DNA of 64,000 bases from an uncultured Granulosicoccaceae bacterium (GTDB lineage Bacteria; Pseudomonadota; Gammaproteobacteria; Granulosicoccales; Granulosicoccaceae). How positions within the stretch are numbered: the first letter of the stretch is position 1; each line of letters begins with the position of its first letter. The notes beneath the pieces were generated by a model, which worked only from the letters and a program-made list of their open reading frames with translations, was not told the DNA's origin and ran no database searches. The position numbers were made by a program, and so were the translations under genes. The DNA is taken from the NCBI GenBank assembly GCA_938005265.1, contig CALLOA010000006.1:1-64000 (forward strand), given 5' to 3'. Below are positions 36,141-44,462 of the stretch, in pieces.

Positions 36141-37366
36141 GTGCTGGAATTACATATGCTCACTGCTGGCAGATTGCAACCGCGGATTTTATTGATCTGG
36201 GTAATGTTGATAGCGAGGCTTGTGCAGCACCTTTAAACACGGGTGCGGACTATAAACTTGTAGCTTCTGGATTCGTTCCGCTAACTGTTGCATCAATTGC
36301 GGTCAAACGTACCTTTAGTCTGAAGTGGACAGCGATAGCAGCTTTGTTGCCAGCTGCCTGCACCGGTCTGCATGTGGCGACACAATCTACGGCCTTCGCA
36401 GACGAAGACAGCACACGCTGGTTTATCGGCGTGGGTGCGGGTCTGGCGACACTGCAACCGGATGCTTTCTGTGATTGTCTGACGTTGTCAGAAGATAACG
36501 ACCAGTCTTTCAACCTGTACGCTGGAGTCGATCTAAGTCGACGGTTTGCTATTGAATTTCAGTACGCTAATCTTGGCGCACCGTCAGTGGATTTCCTGGG
36601 CGATCCCGTGGGTAGTATCGATTACCAGGTTGCCGGTTTGAACGGTCTTCTATATCTCTTTAATACGCAACGCAATTCGGGTTCATCGCGTAATGGTCTT
36701 TCAGGCTACTTGAAGGCAGGTGCCGGTGTGTTGATAAACGATTCTTCATTGCCATTTCGTCAGGAACACGATACCCAACTCTGGTTGGGGGCGGGCTTGG
36801 AGTATGGTGTTGGTAGCGGGTGGTCTGTGCGCACCGAATTCAATTCTTTTGATACTGATGCGCGTCAGGTGACGGCGTCATTAGTAAAACGATTCGGTGG
36901 TCGATCGGGTCGTGCCAGCCAACTGGTACAGCAAGAGGAGCCCTTGGTACGATTAACCGTGCCTGAGCCCGAGGCTGAGATCGCTCCACCCCCAGCTGAA
37001 CCGCTATCAAACGGGCCTTCTCTGGTTGCGGCTGAATTGCCCACACTATTTTTCGAATTTGATCGTCATCAACCCGGCGCCGCAGAGTTAAGTAAACTTG
37101 ATCAATTGGCATCCATCCTGCGCTCGGCACCATCGGCAACAGTGCAGATTGAGGGGCATGCTGATTCAAGAGGCAGTATTGATTACAACAACAAGCTGTC
37201 AATGATGCGTGCTGAATATGTGCGTGACTATCTGGTACGACAGAATATTCCTGAAAACAGGATTGAATTACTGGCCTACGGTGAGCTGCAGCCCATCGCT
37301 GACAACGCAACCGAATCAGGTCGTGCACAGAACCGCCGCGTTGAATTTCGCATCAAAGCCGGATAA
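36137..37366 (+). CDS. OmpA-family outer-membrane protein
   Basis: 409 residues. A signal-like stretch runs from KRTFSLKWTAIAALLPAACTG to TAFA (residue 88). A beta-barrel domain (WFIGVGAGLATLQPD to VTASLVKRFGG) follows, then a Pro/Glu linker and a C-terminal OmpA peptidoglycan-binding domain (LFFEFDRHQPGAAELSKL, VQIEGHADSRGSIDYN, GRAQNRRVEF). It links the outer membrane to peptidoglycan. The start ATG is fixed by the ATGA overlap, but this leaves about 56 residues before the signal sequence, and no ATG, GTG or TTG occurs in between. That extension is odd. Confidence 0.85.
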   Translation: MSAGITYAHCWQIATADFIDLGNVDSEACAAPLNTGADYKLVASGFVPLTVASIAVKRTFSLKWTAIAALLPAACTGLHVATQSTAFADEDSTRWFIGVGAGLATLQPDAFCDCLTLSEDNDQSFNLYAGVDLSRRFAIEFQYANLGAPSVDFLGDPVGSIDYQVAGLNGLLYLFNTQRNSGSSRNGLSGYLKAGAGVLINDSSLPFRQEHDTQLWLGAGLEYGVGSGWSVRTEFNSFDTDARQVTASLVKRFGGRSGRASQLVQQEEPLVRLTVPEPEAEIAPPPAEPLSNGPSLVAAELPTLFFEFDRHQPGAAELSKLDQLASILRSAPSATVQIEGHADSRGSIDYNNKLSMMRAEYVRDYLVRQNIPENRIELLAYGELQPIADNATESGRAQNRRVEFRIKAG

Positions 37367-37445
37367 CCCCCGGATAATCCACTTCTGTCGCCGGACAGCC
37401 GACGTTAATGGTCCGGATTTTTGTGCCTGGCTGGATGTAGCTAAA

Positions 37446-38726
37446 TCAAATTGCAGAATTGCAGGCCTGGTTCAGTCGAGTTCTGCAAACCCTGAACATC
37501 GCAACCAGACCCAGTAGCATTAGCCATTCGATTCCAACAGCCCCGAGAACACTACCGTCTCGTCCTGTTGTAATCGTGGTGTTGGCAGGTCTGATCGGGT
37601 TTTCGACCGGATCAAAACTACTGGACGTGACAGTGTTGGTTGCGGAGTTGTTTTCTGCGTCAACCACGGTGTTGGACCCGGTGCTTGCAGTCGGGTTGGT
37701 GGTTGGTGCCACCGTGACCACCGGATCAGCAGGCACTGGTTCCGGTTCTATATCTATCTCCACTACGGGAACTGTATTCGTTTCCTCTTCAACCACCTCA
37801 TCGGTTTCCTCTTCAACCACCTCATTGTTAACGGGTGGTGGTATGAATTGCGGTGGTTGGTTGGAGACAAAAACTCCTTCTACGTTAGCCAGACCTGCCT
37901 CTTGCGCGTCAAATATGCCATTGTTGTTGCTATCCAGGTCCAGGTGATTCGGTACCCCGTCACTATCTGCATCAAGGAATTGCAGGGGCGCACCCTGTAG
38001 GGAATCCTGCAGGCCATTGCCGTCAACATCCAGGAACTGGTCGATACGACCATTGTTGTCACGATCAAAACTGATATCGGAATTTTCCAGCAGATCTGAC
38101 AAACCATCCTGGTCACTGTCTGTATCGATGGCATTCTCTACGCCATCACCATCAGTATCGAAAAATACGCGCAAGAAATCGGGACGGTTGTCCAGACCGT
38201 CCAGATCCGGGTCGGAGATGGCGCCCACTTGTGCAAATTGCAGATCCGGGATGTTGCGGTATTCGATTCGATCACTAAGGCCGTCGTTGTCTGAATCAAG
38301 ATCCAGATGATCCGGTACGCGATCGGAATCCGTATCAAAAATAACGAAATTTATATTCTGCATATCGGGTAACACCTCAAGCAGATTGGCAAGGCCGTTA
38401 TTGCCAAGGTTTACACCCGGATCAATCTGGCCATTAAGATCGGCATCCAGTGCAAACAACATTCCGCGATCTTTGAGCACTTCAAAAATATCAGGGATGG
38501 TATCGTTATCAGAGTCAAGATCGAGAAAGTCTGGTAGTCCATCAAGATCGGAGTCACCTGTACCTTCATTAATGTTGGGAATCCCATCATTGTCTGCATC
38601 AGCATCGACTTCGTCCAAAATTGAGTCATTGTCGAAATCACCGGGTACTGCCCATAGTCCCGCACTACAGCACAGCAGGGCAATCAGCAGGAATGGTTCA
38701 AGTCTAACTCGCATTTCAATTTTCAT
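37446..38726 (-). CDS. Secreted TSP3 calcium-repeat protein with C-terminal anchor
   Basis: 426 residues. A signal peptide ends near AGLWA. Residues ~28-280 are thrombospondin type 3-like repeats (DADADNDGIPNINEG, DLDSDNDTIPDIFE, DTDSDQDGLSDLLE and others), predicted to bind calcium. A Thr/Val/Glu-rich stalk with a duplicated VVEEETDE segment follows, then a hydrophobic tail GAVGIEWLMLLGLVAMFRVC and basic residues, a CTERM-like anchor similar in layout to that of the convergent surface protein at 34362-36140. An in-frame GTG at 38759 adds 11 residues. Function unknown; adhesive or matrix roles are inference. Confidence 0.75.
   Translation of the reverse strand: MKIEMRVRLEPFLLIALLCCSAGLWAVPGDFDNDSILDEVDADADNDGIPNINEGTGDSDLDGLPDFLDLDSDNDTIPDIFEVLKDRGMLFALDADLNGQIDPGVNLGNNGLANLLEVLPDMQNINFVIFDTDSDRVPDHLDLDSDNDGLSDRIEYRNIPDLQFAQVGAISDPDLDGLDNRPDFLRVFFDTDGDGVENAIDTDSDQDGLSDLLENSDISFDRDNNGRIDQFLDVDGNGLQDSLQGAPLQFLDADSDGVPNHLDLDSNNNGIFDAQEAGLANVEGVFVSNQPPQFIPPPVNNEVVEEETDEVVEEETNTVPVVEIDIEPEPVPADPVVTVAPTTNPTASTGSNTVVDAENNSATNTVTSSSFDPVENPIRPANTTITTGRDGSVLGAVGIEWLMLLGLVAMFRVCRTRLNQACNSAI
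37780..37827. repeat. 24-bp coding tandem duplication
   Basis: Units 37780-37803 and 37804-37827 differ at one base and encode VVEEETDE/VVEEETNT in the stalk of the TSP3 protein (minus strand). Confidence 0.9.
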
Positions 38727-38955
38727 GGTTTGTCCGGGTACAGCCGTAGATAACGCCACGCGGTATGGTCAAAGATTACCAGATGACTTGCGCAGGTGTG
38801 TGCCTAGCTGTAAATATGTGGCATGCCGGATGGACCTGTTCGTTTGAATAGTGAATCAATTCTCACAATCGGGCATAGTAGACCGGGTGCAAGCCCCTGA
38901 ATCTTGCCGCTAGGGTTAACTATTCTTCTTCTATACCAAATCTGAATCTCCACTA

Positions 38956-40167
38956 ATGACAGTGTCAATCGCAAACGGAACCAGGCAACTTTCTATCCCG
39001 GGCCCTTCAGTCCTGCCGGACGCGGTTCTGAATGCCATGCATCGGGCTTCACCCAATATTTACGGTGAAGATCTGGTTGGCCTGGCCAACAGTGTTTACC
39101 CTGATTTATGCAAGGTGGCCGGCACGTCCGGTGATGCTGTTATTTATATTGGCAACGGCCATGCAGCCTGGGAAGCCAGCCTGTGTAATACCCTGAGTCG
39201 CGGTGATAAAGTGCTGGCCTTGGTAACAGGACGTTTTACGCTTGGCTGGATTGATATAGCCGAACCGCTGGGAATTGAATTTGAAATCATGGATTTCGGC
39301 GGCGCCGCATCTGTTGATACCGCAAAAGTCGCGGAAGCATTGGAGCGGGATAAGACGCATCAGATAAAAGCCGTGATTACCGTCCATGCTGATACCGCTT
39401 CATCGGTACTGAATGACATACCCGGTTTGCGCAATGCCATGGATGCTGTGGGCCACCCGGCACTACTAATGGTTGATTGTATTGCATCACTTGCCTGTGA
39501 TCGTTTTCTGATGGATGACTGGGGCGTTGATGTTCTTGTCGCAGCGTGCCAGAAAGGGCTTATGACGCCTGCTGGTTTGTGCTTCAATTTTATTGGCAAA
39601 AAAGCCTGGGACGCACACGCTAAAGCTGACCTGAAAACAGGATACTGGGATTGGGACAGACGGGTTAACGGCAAGGTGTTCTACCAAAAGTTTTGTGGTA
39701 CGCCTCCTTCGCATCACCTGTTTGGCTTACGTGCAGCGCTTGATATGCTGCTTGAAGAAGGCATGGAGAATGTCTGGCAACGTCACCAGCGACTTGCTGC
39801 TGGCGTTTGGGCCGCGGTTGATTGCTGGGGCGGTGGGCGTGAAGACGGTATTCGTTGCAACATCGCTGACCCGTCCCGACGCACGACGGCGGTGACCACA
39901 GTGCAAACGGGTAATCTCAATGCGACTGCACTGCGTGAGTGGTGTGATAGTCAGGCCGGTGTCACGCTAGGCATCGGTCTGTCGCTGGATGCGGTATTTG
40001 GTGGCAACCCCGATAATCTGTTTCGTATTGGTCATATGGGGCACCTTAATGCGCATATGTTGCTCGGCACTCTGGCGACAATTGATACCGGCTTGAAAGC
40101 ACTTGGCTATGAGCATGGTGATGCGGCACTCGATGCAGCTGCAACTGCTATTGCGAATGCCCGGTGA
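38956..40167 (+). CDS. Class V aminotransferase (alanine-glyoxylate type)
   Basis: 403 residues. PLP-dependent fold-type I: PGPSVLPDAVLNAM at the N-terminus, GNGHAAWEASLCN (cofactor phosphate loop), VHADTASSVLNDI, LMVDCIASLACD with the cofactor Asp, and Lys200 in AACQKGLM as Schiff-base lysine. The C-terminal domain carries FRIGHMGHLN. Members transfer amino groups between alanine or serine and glyoxylate or pyruvate. It faces the TPP-enzyme gene convergently. The exact substrate pair is not determined. Confidence 0.88.
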   Translation: MTVSIANGTRQLSIPGPSVLPDAVLNAMHRASPNIYGEDLVGLANSVYPDLCKVAGTSGDAVIYIGNGHAAWEASLCNTLSRGDKVLALVTGRFTLGWIDIAEPLGIEFEIMDFGGAASVDTAKVAEALERDKTHQIKAVITVHADTASSVLNDIPGLRNAMDAVGHPALLMVDCIASLACDRFLMDDWGVDVLVAACQKGLMTPAGLCFNFIGKKAWDAHAKADLKTGYWDWDRRVNGKVFYQKFCGTPPSHHLFGLRAALDMLLEEGMENVWQRHQRLAAGVWAAVDCWGGGREDGIRCNIADPSRRTTAVTTVQTGNLNATALREWCDSQAGVTLGIGLSLDAVFGGNPDNLFRIGHMGHLNAHMLLGTLATIDTGLKALGYEHGDAALDAAATAIANAR

Positions 40168-40263
40168 TACACAATAGAAACCCGGTTGTAAAGCTCGGGT
40201 CCAGTAACGCCTGGTAATTTCCTGTGTTTGAGTGGCCAGTCGGGGAGTGCAGATCGAGCCTTG

Positions 40264-41898
40264 TCAGCTCATCACCAATTCCAGTAGTCTGGGGCCTGTT
40301 TGCTGTAGTGCGGCTGCAAATTGTTGCTCAAACTGTTGGTTATCGGTGACGCGTTGTGCTGTAACGCCCATACCTTCGGCAATGGCCACCCAGTCGATTT
40401 CCGGGTTATTCAATTCCATCAGTTCACCTGCGGTCTTGCCTGCGACTGCTCCAACGTTTTGCAATTCATATTTCAATATGGCGTAAGCACGATTCGACAG
40501 TATCAAGGTGGTAATGTCGAGATTCTCTCGCGCCTGTGTCCATAAGGCTTGTAACGAATACATGCCGCTGCCGTCTGCCTGCAGGGTCACTACTTTACGA
40601 TCACGACAGGCAATCGCAGCTCCTGTTGCCAATGGGAACCCTGCACCTATAGAACCACCGCAGATTTGCAAGCAATCGTGCGGAGCCGAGCCGCGCAGCA
40701 TCTGCGGATAGGCAGCACCTGAGGAGATAGACTCGTCCACCACAATGGCATGGTCGGGTAGAAGTCGCGACACTATCCTGCCAATACTGTCAGCGTTTAG
40801 CGTGTTGTCAGCAGGGGCATCTGCAACCAAAGCCGGTTCGTACTCCGGCTCAAAGTGATTGGCATCCAGCGCATCTACCAATGCTTCCAGAGCGGCGACT
40901 CCATCTTCCTCCTCTCTGGCCAGAACTTCTATATTGGCATTGGTCGGGCTAAGTGTGCTGGGTTTATCGGGGTAGGCAAAAAACGCCACCGGTGCTTTGG
41001 CGCAGACTGGAATTATGTGCCGGTAGCCGCTGAGGCGTTGCAGTGCACGATCCACAGCGTAAGGTACCGGTTCAATGAATACACGCCCGGCACCGCGTTC
41101 CACCCTGGCGTTAGAAGTTTGTGCCAGAAAATCTGCACAGCTGGCTTGTTTGATACGGCTAACGGCATCCAAGCCACGCTTGCGCAGGCATGTGCCAGTG
41201 AGTATCAAGGCAGCAGGTTCGCCACGTTGCAGTAGCTTGGCTATTGCATCGATTCGAGACGGGCTTGGTGGCGGACCTGCCTGTCTGCGGGCAACCTGTG
41301 TCGGGGCTGCGGACGTTGCGGATGGTTCAGTGGGTGTCCAGGCTGTGTCTGCTGGCAAAATCAGACTGGCGACCTGTCCCGGGTGTTTGGTGGCAGCTTC
41401 GAGACCCTGTGCCGCATCGGCTGCAATGTCGTTGGCATCACGGCTGGTCTTGATCCACGATGAGACCGGCCGTGCGATAGTTTCGATATCGGCTGTCAGG
41501 GGTGCATCGTACTCGACATGGTAGGTGGCATGGTCACCGATAATGTTAAGCACAGGTGTCAGGGCCTTTTTTGCGTTATGCAAATTAGACAGTCCGTTGG
41601 CTAGGCCGGGACCTGTGTGCAACAAGGTCACCCCCGGTTTATCGGTCATGCGTGCATAGCCGTCGGCAGCACCTGTAACCACGGTTTCTGCAAGACATAA
41701 TACCGAACGCAGTGATGTGCTTTGGTCCAGCGCGGCGACGAAATGCATTTCCGAGGTCCCCGGATTGGCGAAACACACTTCGACACCTGAACTTTCCAGT
41801 GCTGCTACCAGTGTTTGCGCACCGTTCAGCTTGTTACTTCTGCTAGCATCAGCTGAATCGGTCAATTCGGCGCGGTCATTGTCGTTTTTGTTGTTCAT
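40264..41898 (-). CDS. Thiamine-diphosphate enzyme, acetolactate synthase large-subunit-like
   Basis: 544 residues with the three TPP-enzyme domains. The activating Glu is in FANPGTSEMHFV, the central domain follows PSPSRIDAIAKLLQRGEPA, and the TPP/Mg motif runs from ADGSGMYSLQALWTQ to LSNRAYAILKYEL. It resembles orphan IlvB-type proteins and benzoylformate/2-oxoacid decarboxylases; no regulatory small subunit gene is adjacent, so biosynthetic acetolactate synthesis is unproven. The ATG at 41898 gives a normal start; the frame continues to 42156 but would overlap the divergent gene. Confidence 0.85.
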   Translation of the reverse strand: MNNKNDNDRAELTDSADASRSNKLNGAQTLVAALESSGVEVCFANPGTSEMHFVAALDQSTSLRSVLCLAETVVTGAADGYARMTDKPGVTLLHTGPGLANGLSNLHNAKKALTPVLNIIGDHATYHVEYDAPLTADIETIARPVSSWIKTSRDANDIAADAAQGLEAATKHPGQVASLILPADTAWTPTEPSATSAAPTQVARRQAGPPPSPSRIDAIAKLLQRGEPAALILTGTCLRKRGLDAVSRIKQASCADFLAQTSNARVERGAGRVFIEPVPYAVDRALQRLSGYRHIIPVCAKAPVAFFAYPDKPSTLSPTNANIEVLAREEEDGVAALEALVDALDANHFEPEYEPALVADAPADNTLNADSIGRIVSRLLPDHAIVVDESISSGAAYPQMLRGSAPHDCLQICGGSIGAGFPLATGAAIACRDRKVVTLQADGSGMYSLQALWTQARENLDITTLILSNRAYAILKYELQNVGAVAGKTAGELMELNNPEIDWVAIAEGMGVTAQRVTDNQQFEQQFAAALQQTGPRLLELVMS

Positions 41899-41978
41899 GT
41901 TGAAATTAGACCACACGTAATGCAGCTTCTCCATTCTACAATTCGAAATTACCTTGCAATGGCAATTACTTTTATCTG

Positions 41979-42779
41979 ATGGCACTGCTCTGGCAAAAAC
42001 AGTCTGACGGTTGTCATTATGAGGTTCGCAGTGCCGGCCAATCGGTGCGTCTCTACAGCAATGGTGTTTTTCACAGCCAGTGGAACCCGGATCGCGTGTT
42101 TGGTGACGCAGTTTGGGACTTGTTGGGTCTGGCAGCATTTCCGGTGGCAGCAGCACTTCAGGGGAAACGTCCCATGCGGGTACTGGTGTTGGGTGTGGGC
42201 GGAGGTGCTGTCATCAGACAGTTGCTGGCACTGTTTGATGTGGGTCATGTACAGGGTGTCGATCTTGACCCTACACATCTTGCGATTGCACGGCGCTGGT
42301 TTGGGCTCAATCGATATCGCAAGGTTAAATTGACTGCTGCAGATGCTGTTGAATGGGTGGCAAATTACAAAGGCCCGAAGTTTGATCTTGTGATTGACGA
42401 TCTGTTTGGCCACAGCGAAGAAGAATTAGGGCGTAGCGTTGCATTTGATGGTTTATGGGCAGTCAGGTTAAGTAAATTGATGGCTGAGGGGGGAGCGCTG
42501 GTGATTAACAACGCGAACAGAGCTGAATTCAATGCCGCAAGGTCTGTTGCTGCCAATTATTCCCTGGGAGTCGAGCTGACGCATCCGCGTTATGAGAATC
42601 TCATTCTTGCTCTATTCGGTGAGGCCAAAAGTGTAAAAACAGCGCATATTGACAGGCGTCGCTGGCGACAAAGCTGGTCGGGTAGCATGTTGCAACTGCT
42701 TGAATCGGCTGGTCTGCCGGCAGCGCAATGCAGGTTGGGCCTGGGCTATATGGAGCGAGCAAAGCGCGTCAGACTTTGA
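41979..42779 (+). CDS. Spermidine synthase-like Rossmann methyltransferase-fold protein
   Basis: 266 residues. The polyamine synthase-like core is visible: RVLVLGVGGGAVIRQLLALF (cofactor loop), VQGVDLDPTHLAIARRWFGL (acidic ribose contact), LTAADAVEWVANY and FDLVIDDLFG, where true spermidine synthases have the Asp that activates putrescine. The N-terminal beta domain is short and no strong putrescine-binding signature is seen, so it may act on another amine or only bind the cofactor. It is divergent from the TPP-enzyme gene by 80 bp. Confidence 0.8.
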   Translation: MALLWQKQSDGCHYEVRSAGQSVRLYSNGVFHSQWNPDRVFGDAVWDLLGLAAFPVAAALQGKRPMRVLVLGVGGGAVIRQLLALFDVGHVQGVDLDPTHLAIARRWFGLNRYRKVKLTAADAVEWVANYKGPKFDLVIDDLFGHSEEELGRSVAFDGLWAVRLSKLMAEGGALVINNANRAEFNAARSVAANYSLGVELTHPRYENLILALFGEAKSVKTAHIDRRRWRQSWSGSMLQLLESAGLPAAQCRLGLGYMERAKRVRL

Positions 42780-42962
42780 CGCTGTGCCGGCACTGGCCAA
42801 CGGGCAGTATCTTGGTGCCGATATCGGCAAAACGGGTTATGCGAGCTGCGAATTATCCCGGTTTGCCTGTTGCGTCACTGCAAGTTACTACTTCACGCGC
42901 AATTTGGTGCTGAAAGTGCTAATCTCATAGTTCCACTAGCAACCAACTCAGGAGGTGATCGA

Positions 42963-43025
42963 ATGTCGAGTGTTTTGAATCTGGGCAGGTCAGCCCTGGG
43001 TGTTACTTCGATTTCTCTTCGCTAA
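42963..43025 (+). CDS. 20-residue small protein or leader peptide
   Basis: MSSVLNLGRSALGVTSISLR, starting at an ATG two bases after a perfect Shine-Dalgarno core (AGGAGGTGATC) and followed within 80 bp by two hairpins and a U-run. It has five Ser, four Leu and two Arg, with no run of a single amino acid typical of biosynthetic attenuators. It weakly resembles an amphipathic helix. It is not recognised as any known family. The strong ribosome-binding site is the main support. Confidence 0.5.
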   Translation: MSSVLNLGRSALGVTSISLR

Positions 43026-43078
43026 TCCGGACTGAATTCGAGACACCCGATGTTGGCTGACCTATCAGCCAAGACACG

Positions 43079-43104
43079 GGGGCTACAATCTGTAGCCCCT
43101 TTTT
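43079..43104 (+). terminator. Strong rho-independent terminator
   Basis: GGGGCTACA (43079-43087) and TGTAGCCCC (43091-43099) pair perfectly over a 3-base loop, followed by five T. Confidence 0.9.
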
Positions 43105-43226
43105 GGTGGTGCTCCTTTTTTTGATCTTCATCTTTCATCGAACTTATTCCAGGTGGTCGTTTTAGCAGCCTTCCGGTAGGCTGTACTTGTCTTTGATCCC
43201 GTATCCTCAAATAATCAGTTAGCAAA

Positions 43227-43766
43227 ATGGCCAGACTTCACGAAGCTCGCGATGATGAAATGGGTGCTGAGTTGTGCGAACAACTGCAGTCAGTAGTGCC
43301 CGGCAACAAACTACCAGCGGTTTACCGGCAAATGGGCAACAGTGCTGAAGCGTTGTCGGCTTATCTGGCTATGGAAGCAGCAATCAAGGCTGGATCATTG
43401 GAGTCGAGAGAAGTGGAAGCCGTGAAACTGGCCGTCAGTGAATTAAACCGCTGTGATTACTGCCTGTCTGTGCACACAGTAAAATCAAAAACGGCCGGGC
43501 TTGACGCCGATGCGCAAATTCGAATTCGTAAGGGTGATGCTACAGGAGAGCCACGGCTTGATGCTATTGTCAGTGTAGCCCGGACTTTTTTTGAAAAACC
43601 GGGAACATTACCTGATGAAATCATGGCAACGGTCCGTGAAGCTGGAATAACGGATAGAAACCTTCTTGATATTGTTCTCGTAACCAGCACGATTTTTCTG
43701 ACAAACACATTCAATCATATCAATGACACCGAGCTGTCATTCGCACCTGCACCCGCTTTGGTCTAG
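43227..43766 (+). CDS. Carboxymuconolactone decarboxylase/AhpD-like protein
   Basis: 179 residues. The AhpD-type redox motif is clear: AVSELNRCDYCLSVHTVKSK, with CxxC and the downstream His, preceded by the EAVKLAVSE helix. Proteins of this fold act as alkylhydroperoxidases or thiol-disulfide reducing partners. The C-terminal helix ends NTFNHINDTELSF, typical of the peroxidase-related subgroup. It lies 122 bp after the terminator of the small-ORF leader and could be its controlled gene. Confidence 0.85.
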   Translation: MARLHEARDDEMGAELCEQLQSVVPGNKLPAVYRQMGNSAEALSAYLAMEAAIKAGSLESREVEAVKLAVSELNRCDYCLSVHTVKSKTAGLDADAQIRIRKGDATGEPRLDAIVSVARTFFEKPGTLPDEIMATVREAGITDRNLLDIVLVTSTIFLTNTFNHINDTELSFAPAPALV

Positions 43767-43857
43767 CCAGGATGTTTAGATTTTTAACCAAGCTGCAATA
43801 GTGTTGCCGGGAATGAGTTTGGTATTCTGCACGGCCATCCCGGTTGTGGTTTTCATC

Positions 43858-44433
43858 ATGCTGATCCAAATTTTCAAACATACATGTACACGCGCCAGCG
43901 GCAATCCAGGTAGATCGTTTTCCCTGCTACCGCTTGCCCTGCTTGCAGCCTGTGGTCAGGGCGGCAATCCGCAAATCACCATGTGCCACAGTGTGGTCGA
44001 AAAGGCGCTCGGCAAAGTTGAATGGGGGGAAACTTCCGTCAGTGAAACCAATATCGCGAAAGTGGTTTCAGCTGATTACAAAATTGATGATGAAAGCGGC
44101 ACTATTGATTGCACCTATGGCTGGCAGCGCCTCAACAGCGATAGCGGTAAGTGGGCAACCGCGCCTACGTCAGTCAGTATCAATGGTGAGAAAATGAGCC
44201 TCAAGGAACTGGCCAGTGCCAGTTTGAGTGCTACCGGTGATGCAGTTAAGGATGCTGCAAAAGAAACTGCCAAGGAAACGCGTCGCGTTGCTGAGGACGC
44301 TGCTGAACGGGCTACAGAACTTGCGGAGCAGGCGGGTGATAAACTCGCGCCTGCTGCTGAACGCGCCAGTGAAGTGGCCGGTGAAGCCGCAAAAGAAGCG
44401 GTGAAAAAGTTGCAGAATGTCATCAACAAATAG
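43858..44433 (+). CDS. Lipoprotein with long Ala/Lys/Glu amphipathic helix
   Basis: 191 residues. The signal ends in LAAC (Cys32 from this ATG). Residues ~40-115 are a small domain with two Cys (ITMCHSVVEKALGKVEWG, GTIDCTYGWQRLN). The last ~75 residues are an Ala/Lys/Glu/Arg-rich helix in near 11-residue periodicity (VKDAAKETAKETRR, AEDAAERATELAEQAG, AAERASEVAGEAAKEAVK), resembling apolipoprotein or LEA-type helices that lie on membranes. In-frame starts at 43801 (GTG) and 43813 exist upstream. Function unknown. Confidence 0.65.
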   Translation: MLIQIFKHTCTRASGNPGRSFSLLPLALLAACGQGGNPQITMCHSVVEKALGKVEWGETSVSETNIAKVVSADYKIDDESGTIDCTYGWQRLNSDSGKWATAPTSVSINGEKMSLKELASASLSATGDAVKDAAKETAKETRRVAEDAAERATELAEQAGDKLAPAAERASEVAGEAAKEAVKKLQNVINK

Positions 44434-44462
44434 AAATTATTCTGGCCAATTTACCATTGCGA

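Larger units (their letters stand above)
42950..43104 (+). promoter_or_regulatory. Candidate attenuator-type leader: perfect SD, 20-codon ORF, two hairpins, terminator
   Basis: AGGAGGTGATC (42950-42960) is complementary to the 16S 3' end over 11 bases and precedes a 20-codon ORF (42963-43025). TTGGCTGA (43053-43060) pairs perfectly with TCAGCCAA (43065-43072). A strong terminator hairpin follows at 43079-43104. AGGTCAGCC inside the ORF (42987-42995) is the exact complement of GGCTGACCT (43055-43063), so ORF-to-leader pairing excludes the first hairpin. This layout suits translation-dependent control of the gene at 43227, but it could also be an independent small transcript. Confidence 0.5.
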
